Assembly: GCA_036924285.1 (NCBI GenBank)
Contig: JAYKYS010000005.1
Location: 2,480,001-2,544,000 of the forward strand
Direction of reading: 5' to 3'
DNA length: 64,000 nt
From: Asterella californica
Lineage: Eukaryota; Streptophyta; Marchantiopsida; Marchantiales; Aytoniaceae
The translations under genes were made by a program, and so were the position numbers. Positions 12,406 through 23,044 of this stretch are shown here, piece after piece. Under the pieces are notes generated by a model. That model had not been told where the DNA came from and ran no database searches. It saw only the letters and a program-made list of their open reading frames with translations. Within the stretch, counting starts at the first letter, position 1; each line of letters starts with the position of its first letter.

Positions 12406-12990
12406 ATTTCTGGTCTATCTATCACGTTTGCCTCAAGCGAGATTGGTATGTCATGACAATCTGCTGTGTAGATATGTCTATTAAACCTAAATCTAAATTA
12501 TTATATATCGGCTATATACAAGTGATATAATCATCTTATGTAATCGATGGACAGAGTGCAGGGGTTTTGTTTTGCTTTGTTTTTTTGAATTTATTTTTTC
12601 TCGAGAGCAGTTATTGTCAGCTCTTTCCTATTGCGTGCAGTTGGTAAACAGATCAGGATTAAATTTTTATGGTGTTTGACTATCTATGGAATATAGTTAG
12701 TTCTTTATATATAATTAAGGAAGAAGAATAAAGGATAATTTATGATTTTCAGACAAAAGATGACTATAGCTTCTGTACTACAAGCATAACCATTCTGTGT
12801 GTAAGAGTATCTTATGTCTCCATGAAATACCTATCGAGCTTGATAAATGATTCTTTCTTTGGGATGCAATCTCTGTCACTCGAACATATACATTATCTTT
12901 AGATACAATTACAACTCATGTCAGTCATTGTTTTGTTCTTTGCATGAGTATGTATGTTTTATGAAATATAGATAAAATTATATTTTAACA
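12406..12990. other. AT-rich intergenic DNA
   Basis: No gene or clear repeat seen. Confidence 0.4.
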
Positions 12991-12994
12991 CATC

Positions 12995-13055
12995 CGACAT
13001 TGACTCGATGGGTACCAGTGGTGGTTTCCATCTTTTCGATCACGGTTCGACTCCG
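12995..13055 (+). repeat. tRNA-like internal promoter remnant (possible SINE head)
   Basis: A perfect B-box match, GGTTCGACTCC, lies at about 13043-13053. About 30 bp before it is ACCAGTGGTGG, a weak A-box-like word. The T-stem closes for only three pairs and no acceptor stem pairs, so this is not a working tRNA gene. A decayed tRNA-derived SINE is one explanation; chance is another. Confidence 0.25.
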
Positions 13056-13389
13056 ATTTTTCTTCCAAGAGGTTTTGGCATCCGGGTCTCGTGCTTGGGG
13101 GTTGGGTTTGCTGTTCTACTATGCTCTGTCGAGTTCATGAACGTTTCAATTCTAATTTCTCATCAAGAAAAATATTCAGTCCTCTGCACACCTTGGGTAT
13201 TGTTGTGATACTTATCCCCTCATTAGATATGTTTGTCTCTCTGGCTCAGGCTAGTGGAATCCATTAACTCCCAATAAGAGTCAAATTTCTAAGCTTGTCC
13301 ATGTCTTCGAGTTTTTATGTATTTTCAGGATGTTGATTCAAAAGTCTATGTCTGTCCTCAATCATTCGATCTTATCGTCAGGTCCTATA

Positions 13390-13650
13390 CCCATCTACCA
13401 AGTGCTATAAAAAAGAATTGTAAAAATATATACTTAACAAGCACATCACGTGCTCTCGAGTCATGCACCCAACTACCAAGTGCTATAAAAAATCTTTCAC
13501 TTTAAAACAAAACTAAAAAAGTATATACTTAACAAGCACATCATGTGTTGTCAAGTCATGCAACTAACTACCAAGTGCTATAAGAAATCCTTCACCTTAA
13601 AAGAAAATACATATATATATATACACATGTAACAAACACATCATGCACTT
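13390..13650. repeat. Three-copy tandem repeat, unit about 90-110 bp
   Basis: Each copy carries CTACCAAGTGCTATAA(A/G)AAA, then an A-rich stretch, then CTTAACAAGCACATCA(C/T)GTG and GTCATGCA. Copies start near 13396, 13473 and 13567; the third contains an expanded AT dinucleotide tract. The array is degenerate and non-coding. Confidence 0.75.
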
Positions 13651-13904
13651 TTACAATCGATTAACTTTGTGTTCAAACCAAGTCCAAGAACTGACCAGTT
13701 CTCGTCGATTAGCACCAACATATTTTGCACATCACAAACAAATTCCAGATCAAGAGTTTGAACAACTCGAGCGTGACATGAACCAAGAAGCGGATGCACA
13801 TTTATTTCAATAAGTTTTTTGTTTGTTTGATTTATTTTTAGTCTTCTTTTGTTATGAGGCTTTCTGCAGCCGTCCGCTGTTGCCATTGCACAGCATGAGA
13901 TCTC

Positions 13905-14870
13905 CTCGGCATGAGGATTCTATCCCCGTCGCTCCATCTACGAACGTGGATAGGGTTGCCAACAAGCTACTGCTTGTTAGGAAATTACTTCACTAAGTGG
14001 GATGAAATGATAGAGTTTGTACATGTAGAGTAGATTGATTATGAAAATGATGTAGTGAAGAGAACATTTCTTGGAGAAAGTACAGAATTTCTAGATGTTA
14101 TCAACATAAATAAGCAAGGCTCACTAGAAAGTGCTCAGTTAGTAAAGGAGTTAGTAAAGGAAAAAACTCCTTTACTAACTCCTTTACTTCTTGGAAATTC
14201 CATGAAAATACAATATGTTATTATTATAGATCTCTCTCTCTCTCTAACTTTCTTCTTCCCTGCTCTCCTAAGCTTTTCTACCCAGAATGAGTCCTCCGAA
14301 CCCTAAAAGACCTTACACGTGTCATGAAAAATCAAACCTCTAAACTTTTCTCTCCGGTCATCGATATGGATCCGCCATTGGAAACTTTTAGTGAGGTGAA
14401 CCCAACAATCTAAAGCTGCCGATGTTGAGCTTTCTACAGTCGTTGTGCAACATTAGACTCCTTGCATCGAACTCAACTCCACAACACCTCATCTACGAGC
14501 ACGGATGTGATTGCCAACAAGCTACTACTTGTTGGAACATTACTTCACTAAGTGGAATAAAAAATTGACCAAGTTTGTACATGTACAGCAAATTGATTAT
14601 GAAAATGGCGTTCTTAAGAGAACATTTCTTAGAAAAATACAGAATTTCTAGATATTATCGACATAAAATAAGCAAAACTTACAAGAAAGTACTTAGTTGG
14701 ATGTCATAATCACTCCTCTTTTGCTTGGAAACTCCAAGAAAGTAGAATGTGCTATGATTTGAGCTCTCTCACTCTCCTCTCCTCTTTCCTTAACTCTCCT
14801 CTTCCTTGACATCCTAAGTCATTCTATCCAGAATGAGTCTTCTGAACCCTAAATGTCTTAAATACACACG
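13905..14870. repeat. Direct duplication of about 400 bp
   Basis: The block 13905-14300 recurs at about 14455-14870 in the same orientation. Shared words in order are CATCTACGA, GCCAACAAGCTACT, ATTACTTCACTAAGTGG, TTTGTACATGTA, TTGATTATGAAAATG, AGAGAACATTTCTT, ACAGAATTTCTAGAT and, at the end, CAGAATGAGTC. The copies differ mainly by indels. The first copy contains the perfect hairpin at 14141-14188, which the second lacks. Confidence 0.75.
14141..14188. repeat. Perfect 21-bp hairpin
   Basis: The arms 14141-14161 and 14168-14188 are exact inverse complements, with a 6-nt AAAAAC loop. Each arm itself holds the word AGTAAAGGA twice. Within the duplication at 13905-14870 only this copy has the hairpin, so it arose after or outside the duplication. 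Confidence 0.85.
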
Positions 14871-17198
14871 TCATTGATCATTGATCTGAATGCACCATTA
14901 GAAATCTTTAGTAGAGGGAATCTAACATACCTAAAGTTGCTAAAATCCTCAAAATAACTCTTTTGTATATTTTCACCTAATGCACTTTTCTCTCCAATTC
15001 TTGATCTGAAGCCACAGCTGGAAACTCTAAGGCGAGTTTACTCTCAACAATCATAATGGTATGAAGCTTTATGCTCTGCAAGAGATCAGTTTGATTCAAA
15101 AGTTTTTTTCTAACCTCAAACTGGCAAATAGCACGAATGAGATAAAAAAACATCATTTCACAAAAGTTTGAGATGAACAAGGTTGTCGATCCATGCTCTA
15201 GTTGAGGATGATCTTTTGGACTTTAAGCTTTGATCGACAAGGGGCTATCCGTTTGCCATAACTACTTTTCTGATCTTCAAAATCACGTTTTAAAGGTTCT
15301 AGGATCAACATCTTAAAATGTAACTGAAATGGATATAAGATGGAAGTGAACTTGAGTAACTTCAAATCTTCTCAACTAACTCCAACTCTCTCTAAATCTA
15401 CTCAAAAGCTCCATAAATCAATTCTCTTGAAACATATCCGAATTTGATACCATTCGAAAGAGTGCACAACAGCATGACTAAAGTTACCTCAAAATTGCCA
15501 AAACTGATTCGTATATCAAGAAAGTCTATCTAGGAAAACTAAATCTTTAAACGTTAAAATCATATAAATAACTTCTACATTATATATCTATATGCTAGTT
15601 CTTTCTACTACATAATAACAGATTAGGACAAGATTTTGTGCTTTGTAGAGAAGATAATGCATTATAGGTGGGCATTGAGCATATGAAAGTAACTTATTTT
15701 ACTGTTGCCGGTCGGTTAGCAGAGGTCGTTAAGAGAGGTGCAATCAAATTAGAAGACCGTATTTGAATATCATCAAGCAAATTTTAGGACAAGAGAATAC
15801 AAAAATGGCAATTGAATAACCCTTCTGAAGAATTATATAAGGAGTGTAAAACTGTTCTATGATGGATCATTTTGTTTATGTACCATCCGTGAAACTGCAA
15901 TGAACACTAAAATTAAATAACTAGATACGGAGATAGCATAAGGAGAGTTCTGGATTAATGTTCTTTAAGTGGTGTAATTGTGGGATCATTTAATTTGAAT
16001 TCTCATTAAGACGAAGGACTGAAGTGGGGAACAAACAACAATGATTTTCCATTTTATGAATTTTGAACATTTCTTTCCAAAATGAATAGCTCGCAAGAAA
16101 AATGTAAAGTCCCCCTTACCGTCCACACTATTAAGATACAGTCGGCACTCTCTAATTGTTAGTGCTCGGGAGTATCAAGTTAGTTATAATTATGGAAGAT
16201 AATATTAGAGAATAATTTTCAAACGTTTGTCTCCTAAAATAACAATGTTTATATCTTTTTAACTAAAGAGTTAAATCTTAATTAGGAACGGTACAAACCA
16301 TTGTATAAGGATGTGTTATATCTTTGTTATAATATGCTTACACGTGCTTCTCTAACATTTAGAGATATACTTAAACAAAGGAATTTATAATACCAAAGGC
16401 ATACCTTTTAACATTTTTCTGTCTCTCATTGTAGGGAGTATACAGATTTTGTCCAAGTAGAAAATATAACGATTATAGAAAGAACAACTACAGAGTGCCG
16501 ACCGTAAACAGGATATTTAATATATAACACAAATATGCTTATCAGAATTTTACGATTCCCTGAAACATGAATCCGATTCTTATAAGGGAATCGTGTAGGT
16601 GCAAATAGCTCCGGCTTACCGGATTCCGGAACCGCCAGAAACTTCTTCCAGCAGTGGCATTGATTAGGTACAATGGACAAATATCATTCAGGAAAGACAA
16701 GAAGAGGAATATGCCAAAATCTCTAACTATGCATGTCCTTGTCATAGCAAAACTAAATAAAAATAAGAAAATTAATAAATTAACAATACTAAAACTATAC
16801 ATGCCCTGCAACTCTCCTCTGCTCCGACTTTATGGATCCCTCGAGAATCGGAGTAACTGTCTCACATAAAGACAGAAGGAAAACAAGGTGCTAGAAAGTG
16901 AACACGAGAATAAATAAAGATATTTAAATAATAAGTAAATAAATAAGGAAGTTAAGAAAGAAACTATTTACAAGTTTTGTCTTGTTGCGGATTCTTTTTA
17001 AAAGAATACAAAAATATGTTTTTCAAACCCTAAGAGAATGCATAGCAACAAGCAGCACTGTCTCACAAAAGTCCGTTTGCCTGACAAAAGCAATGTCGAG
17101 AAGAAAATTCAAACCACCAACGCTATAAAGTATAAACAAAACGTATATACGGTTCCATCAAACAAATACGGCATGAAGATACAAGAATCATAATACCG
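14871..17198. other. AT-rich intergenic DNA with a decayed foldback arm
   Basis: No gene is supported. At about 15705-15790 the words TTGCCGGTC, GTGCAATCAAATTAG and ATCATCAAGCAAATTTTAGG resemble the right arm of the foldback family. A matching left arm could not be located. Confidence 0.4.
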
Positions 17199-17603
17199 TC
17201 TATGTGCAGGAATTTACTTGATGGGACCCCAGAACGAACCGCGGACTTGATCGGACCCCTCTTATGATTCCTTTCTTGATCGGACCCCCAACTTGCAACA
17301 GCTCGTCAAGCAGGTAACTCAGCCATGTCAGAGTACAGCTCGGATTGTAGAATGCAGACGACGAAGTCTCGACCACAGCCATAGCCAGACGATGCAAAAT
17401 AATGATTTAATTCAGGGGTTTTAAGCATTAATTTCTTACTCGGCCGTAAGTATTTTTGCGGACCCGAAACGCATGGCCGAGTTACCTGCTTGGCGGGCTG
17501 TTGCAGGTTGGGGGTCCGATCAAGAAAGGAATTATAAGAGGGGTTCGATCAAGTCCGCGATTCGTTCTGAGAGCCGATCAAGTAAATTCCTGCGTCTATG
17601 TGT
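17199..17603. mobile_element. Foldback element, well-preserved copy F2
   Basis: The arms 17204-17328 and 17472-17597 are inverse complements at roughly nine bases in ten. Ends read GCAGGAATTTACTTGAT. Each arm has three units starting CTTGAT(C/G)GGACCCC, about 28-29 bp apart (left starts near 17218, 17246 and 17275). This is the least diverged pair of arms in the window, so it may be the youngest copy. No open frame of meaning lies between the arms. Confidence 0.8.
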
Positions 17604-19688
17604 GAGGCTCACTCCCCTACTGAGTATGAGAATGAATTCCAGTATCTTGAGAAAAAACGTTCAGTTATATAAGAGGGCGTTCTAAACCTCTCCCCGTGAA
17701 TTCAAATGTAAAGGAAATGTATTGAAATCTTGCGTAGGAGTTACAGGAATTTCGTCAAAGTTTTGACAAGCCTATATCCTCTCTCACAGACTAAGGGCCA
17801 ATGCGCATCGCACTTTTTGGCCCTCCAGCTTATTGGAAATAACAAAGTCAGTAATAAGACCGGTATGAGCATTAGGTTTTTGGGCTTATTATAACAAGAT
17901 GGGAAAGTATATTTTGGTTTATTCGTCCAGTTCTAAAGGTTTCGCGAGGGAACTCTCTTATGGATTTTTCACTTGCAAAAACTCAGAGAGAAGTATACTC
18001 AGCATCATGTCCACTTCTGAGTCTAATAAGCTCTCAATAAGGTCACCTGGTGTACAAATATTGATTGACTCTCAGCTTCTCATGTGGACAAGCTCGGCTT
18101 CTCGTAAGTACACTTATTAACCTGATCGATGTTTAATGCTTGCATTATCACCTGATCTCATTTCAGTCTCTGTATTAGAGTGTGCTTATTTATGCAAATA
18201 AATTATTTTTACTTAAAAAAATCAAATGTCGTCTTGGAGTACTTCAGTCACAACTGGATATTTCACAATACCTCTCTAAACTTTTAGAGATTAATGAAAT
18301 TACTTTAGAATTTTCTGTTTTATATTGTTTGTCTGCTCTCTTCAGCAAATTCAGATCTAATCTCCTCGGCTCGAAAGTGAGACATGTAGATTTCTAACGA
18401 CAACCGTTATTAGTGCGTTATCTTCAGTGTGTATAATAGTATAAACAAGTTCAAATATAACTATAATGATATATACGTGATATGTATATATAATTAATTA
18501 TTTAATGTAATGCACATTCAACTGCATAATGATCATAAAGGTGAACCATAATATTTTCACTTCGGACTGATTGTCATGTCCGTCCTGTGAATTTTCAGTC
18601 TTTGGCACTAATTTTTGTCTTTTTCTGTCTCTTTTCACAAAGTGCACTGCGGATGCATATATATTAACCTCATACTGAAAAGCTTCTCGTTTGCTTTTCA
18701 ACCAAAAAGTCCGGTGCGCATGGGCCCTAAAACATTTTGGATTTGGAATATCACTGGCTGTTGTGGTCTAAAATCAGAAAACTCATTGTATGGTTAGTTC
18801 AAAAAGTAAATTCACTCCAAAACATAAACTCACTGGAAGCTGTAAGGTCACTCGATACTTGTACAATATACTGCATATTTAGGGAAATCCTATATCGAGA
18901 ATATTTTATGTTGCCTAATTAGCGAAACACTAAGAGGTTCCGCTGTAAGAGTCACCCGTTTCAATTCTCCTCTGTCCCGTCAGGGGAAAGAGGATAGAGG
19001 GTTTCAAACTTTACCCCGCAACTGGGTACGTACATTCCTGTAACCCCATGGTACAGGAATGTTCACAGGAAGAGCGGGGTACCCCATTTCAAAGTTACTA
19101 CTTCCCCATGGCACCCGTAGTCCACTGTAAATTTCGGACTCTTTTTATTCTTTCAGCCGATTCAGTTTTAAATTCTCAATTCTTGGAGAAGAAGGATGTC
19201 ACATGTAAATACATGCACTTCATGGACAGTTTAGAAATCTGATTATATTTCTTTTTATATATAATTATAATTTCAAACACTATAAGCTAAAAAACGTAAC
19301 TACTAATTATGAGACTCGTTCAAATATTGAGTGCTTTCCCATACCTTTCACTCGTGGATGAGATACAGGTCGAGACCCTAATCCTCTTCTCTACTTGAAC
19401 AGGGTAAGATATGAAACCCTCTAATGTTTCTTTCCCAGTCATTACTTTACACTTTGTACATCTGACTGTTTGTGTGTTTTCTGTTATTTGAAATGCTATG
19501 TAGAAACCTGTTACTAAATTACTATAAGAAGTATATTATCTATAACTGTTAAATAATAATTGGACTTGGAGAAACGGCCAGATCGGGACATAACTCATAA
19601 ACCAAGCGCAAACTCATGAACTGCTGAAACTCTAAGTGTGTAAACTTTCTAACTAAAACACTTCAGTTTAACTCTGAGGGCACCTCGA
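17604..19688. other. AT-rich intergenic DNA
   Basis: No gene is supported. A short gap-like inverted patch at about 19025-19055 (GTACATTCCTGTA...TACAGGAATGT) is the only clear structure; it is a 10-bp stem. Confidence 0.4.
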
Positions 19689-19781
19689 GAGGTGCCCGTA
19701 AGAAAACGCCACCGGCAGTTCTTTTTTTTTTTCTGGGAATTCGGTCGTACTTTTTTAACAAAGTACGACCGAATTCCCAGA
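19689..19781. repeat. Two adjacent perfect hairpins flanking a T tract
   Basis: First stem: GGGCACCT-CGAG-AGGTGCCC, an 8-bp stem at about 19679-19698. Then CGCCACCGGCAG and a run of ten T. Then a perfect 22-bp stem: arms 19732-19753 and 19760-19781, loop TTTAAC. Perfect arms in otherwise decayed DNA suggest a recent insertion or gene conversion. It could be a terminal part of a DNA transposon or a small RNA precursor. Confidence 0.75.
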
Positions 19782-21789
19782 AGTAGAGTAAGATTTGAAT
19801 AATTTATTTTAAATTTCAAAAGAAAATTAGTAGAATTTCTAATAAATACAATGAAAAGCAATTCACGCTCTATACAAAGCTGCACTTCAGTAAACTATGG
19901 TTTTTTGGCTTCTGGAAGTTAGAGAATCTTCTCTTTTAGCTTTGATACGTACTATTAAATTATTTCTTGCCTTTGTTAACATCGGGTCTCTAAAAAGTAA
20001 TAAACTCTCGTATGAAAATTCAAGGACCTTATCTCCCAAGGTACTAGGTGTTTTCCAGTATCCATAACAAGAACATTATAAAACCGTGCTCGTTTTAAAG
20101 CACTTCTTGCCTTTGCTAGCATCAGATCCATCAGACTCTCGGATGACATGTCCAAGAAGTCCACCACAGCGAGACTTGGACCAAAAATTTCATTAACGGT
20201 TTACAATACATGCACCTCCAACCGTAACTGCAAAATATTAAACCATAACTTTTTTCTTAGAAGACTGTATGCTAAATCACTTGAGACACCGATCTTCAGT
20301 AAGTGTGAGCAATGCAGAAGAGAGTATTCATTCCCCAGGAAGCTACAATCACTAGAGCCTTTACTAGCATGGAGTTCGGTTAAAATTTTTGATTTACTTA
20401 AACTTGTCAAATTTGTTTGTGACTGAAGATATGATCTCACGGAAAATGTTAAGACCAGCATTTGGAACCCATCCATTATATCATGTTTTTTCCAAAGATA
20501 AGGTCATTAAAAATAAACAAACTCTCCAAAATCGTAACAGAGCTTTACGTTTTGGCACATGCCTGCTTATGTATTTTATGCACTTTTTGCACTTTTTGCA
20601 CTTTCAGTAAAATGCACAGATGCACTGTCACCTTTCTTTAGAAAAGGTAAAAGACAAGAGAGGAAAAGACAAGAGGTTTCGTGAAGAGAGTCGTAAAGTT
20701 TTCTGAATTCTTCTGAAAGCCCGAACTAGACTAAAATACCGATTTGTCGTTGATTTTAAACCAGCCAAATTATCTAGTGTTGCTTACGTGTGTCTTTTCG
20801 ATGGTCAGTTTTCTTGGGGAAAAAACTGACACATTTTTGCTAGCGGCATCACAACCCGCTACAGCAAAGAATCTGAAGATATTGACGTTTCGTTCTTATT
20901 GGAAAATAAAGCAATGTCTGACTGCAAGTGTACACATGTGTGGTCATAGTCCTTGTTTCCAATCCTACGTGGAGAAAAAGCTCGAGACTACTGCCACAGT
21001 TGAACCTGTCACATGGTTGGCCTCTAAGCACAATCACAATGTAAAAATCACAATAATAAATAAGCATTGTGGACTTGAAACTAGGAGAGATATTTGTACT
21101 GTCAAATTGAGTATATTTATAAGTGTCCGGATCTCTGCTTCAAAGAAGTAACTTGGTCAGGCCCATGACTGGATACAATCGGTAGATAGTTGACACGGCG
21201 GTTTTTTTATCCAACATGGTCGTAAGTAGAAATTGACTGGACCTCCATGATGGCAGTAGATCTGATGTGTAATCCCTATGTACTCGAAGACTTACACTGT
21301 CCGAATAAGAGTCATGGAGTAAAAAAAATGGAACAACATATGCATCGTGTCGATAAACAAAAACACCTAACAGACTGTAGCTCACAATCTGCAGAAAAAC
21401 TTCGCCATCGCAGAGTCCACACAATGTTCGTGCTTTCTGTGTTCATGTTGAATGAAAAAACGTTCACGGCTAGTCCTTACATTTTGTACAACACATTCAG
21501 ACGATGTCATTCATTCCATGTCATCTTACTGCAACCACGTGTACATAACAAGTGACGTCTTATTACAGAGGTTGAAGTCAGTGGAAGAAAATTACATGCG
21601 GAGAAAGTGCCATGAGACAAGAATGATCGAGAATAGTTTGGTGAGATAACCCTATGGAACATATTATGTGTAAACAGAGATTATATGATATTGTCCATTT
21701 ACCGTTTTGTTAATAAACTTTTTTTAATAGTCAGTATAGTGATGGTAAGCGATGAGTTATCATGACATTACCGAAGGCTACGATGTTCT
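19782..21789. other. Intergenic DNA without recognisable gene
   Basis: No gene is supported. A block at about 19883-19960 (GTTAGAGAATCTTCT.TT.TTAGC.TTTGATA) recurs near 26958-27045. Around 20578-20610 the word TTTTTGCAC repeats. At 21143-21172 the word AGTAACTTGGTCAGGCCCATGACTGG is the inverse of 25708-25736, so both are ends of one repeat family. Confidence 0.4.
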
Positions 21790-22108
21790 CCTAGTCCTCG
21801 TGGATTTAATCGGACCCCTGCGTGCTCTTTCGACTCGATCAGACCCCTGAAGTGCGCGCTTACTTACTCATACCTCTCACCTGCCAACGCGGTAACAGGT
21901 TTACATGGTATCAGTCACAAGACGGTCATCATCTGTTCTTGATTGTTTTCATACAAACATATGAACGATACAAAGCAGGATGTCTGTTATTGATTATTTT
22001 TTCACAGTGAGAAACGATACGGGTCTGATCAAGTAAACTCACTCTTTAGAGGTCTGATTAAGTTTAGAGAGAGCGCAACTGTCCGATTTAGTCAATACCT
22101 GTATCGTG
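21790..22108. mobile_element. Foldback element, diverged copy F3
   Basis: The left arm has units TTTAATCGGACCCC and CTCGATCAGACCCC 29 bp apart, followed by a third decayed unit. The right arm contains the inverse forms GGTCTGATCAAGTAAA, GGTCTGATTAAG and GTCCGATTTAGTC. Arms are about 75-80 bp. The unit size and GGACCCC/AGACCCC core tie it to F2. Confidence 0.6.
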
Positions 22109-22424
22109 GACATCTCCTCCTTTTGAAATTGAATGGAATACATTTTATGCTTGTATTCTGCCGGCTGTCCATATCTTTCTTATCAAAATCTCGCTCTACA
22201 GTGACTCCGAACAAGAACCAAGTACTGGTTGTCTACGCGGCCGCCGATAAAGGTCTGAACAAGACCAGGTTCAAATCTTAGACCTCAAGATGCGATAACA
22301 TGTGCACATGATGTTGATGAAAGTACTTTTTGAATTTCTCTTGAAACTTTTCATTTGGGAAGCTTTTGTTAACCTCTGAGACCTGGGAGACTCGTTCAAA
22401 GATTCTCTAAGGTTAGGGGATGGA

Positions 22425-23044
22425 GGTTACCGGAGGTTAATTACATGGTCACATGCTTGTCGAGCATTTCTCACTTGGTCGGATCCTCTACTTATTGATC
22501 TCGTTTGGTGATACTCTCGGTCTCGGTAGCATATCTGACGTGTCGTCCTTGCTGGATGAAGTAAACACGAGTAACCTAAATGGGTACGTGAATGTCTGGA
22601 TATTCCCATTTGGATAAAAAGGAAAAGTGAAATCATATGAAAGAAGTAACTTTACTTAGACGAACAAAACTGAACTGCATGAATAAAAATAACTCTGCGA
22701 ACATCTTCAATATCAGAATATTATCATTGGAGCAAAAAAGCTGAATAGCATTAACAAAAAGAACTCTACAAAGAACTCTAGCAAAAACAACTCTACAAAA
22801 TAGCAACAGATTTTCATTCAGACCAAAAAAACTGAAATAACATAAAAGCAAATAACTCTAAGAGCAACACAAATGCCGTATAGTGTCACTGAAGCAAAAC
22901 GTGAGAGTCACTATACAAAACTCCGTCCAGCCAAATACGACACGTCATACGTAAAACTAACAAGTGAACGAAATCAAGAAGTTGACCGCTCGACCAAGTG
23001 AGGAACGTCAGGCAACATGTGACCATGTAATTAACCCGGTAACC
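22425..23044. mobile_element. Foldback element, longer copy F4
   Basis: The ends are GGTTACCGG and its inverse CCGGTAACC. The arms (22425-22560 and 22917-23044) share GGTTAATTACATGGTCACATG, TCACTTGGTCG, TGATCTCGTTT-type and GACGTGTCGT words in inverse order. Element length is 620 bp. The interior (22660-22880) is A-rich with repeated AACTCTACAAA/AACTCTA words. The arm logic is like the other foldbacks, but the sequence is a different subfamily. Confidence 0.7.

Noticed and set aside
13000..13060. A functional tRNA gene at the perfect B-box
   Set aside because: Acceptor stem does not pair and the T-stem closes for only three pairs.
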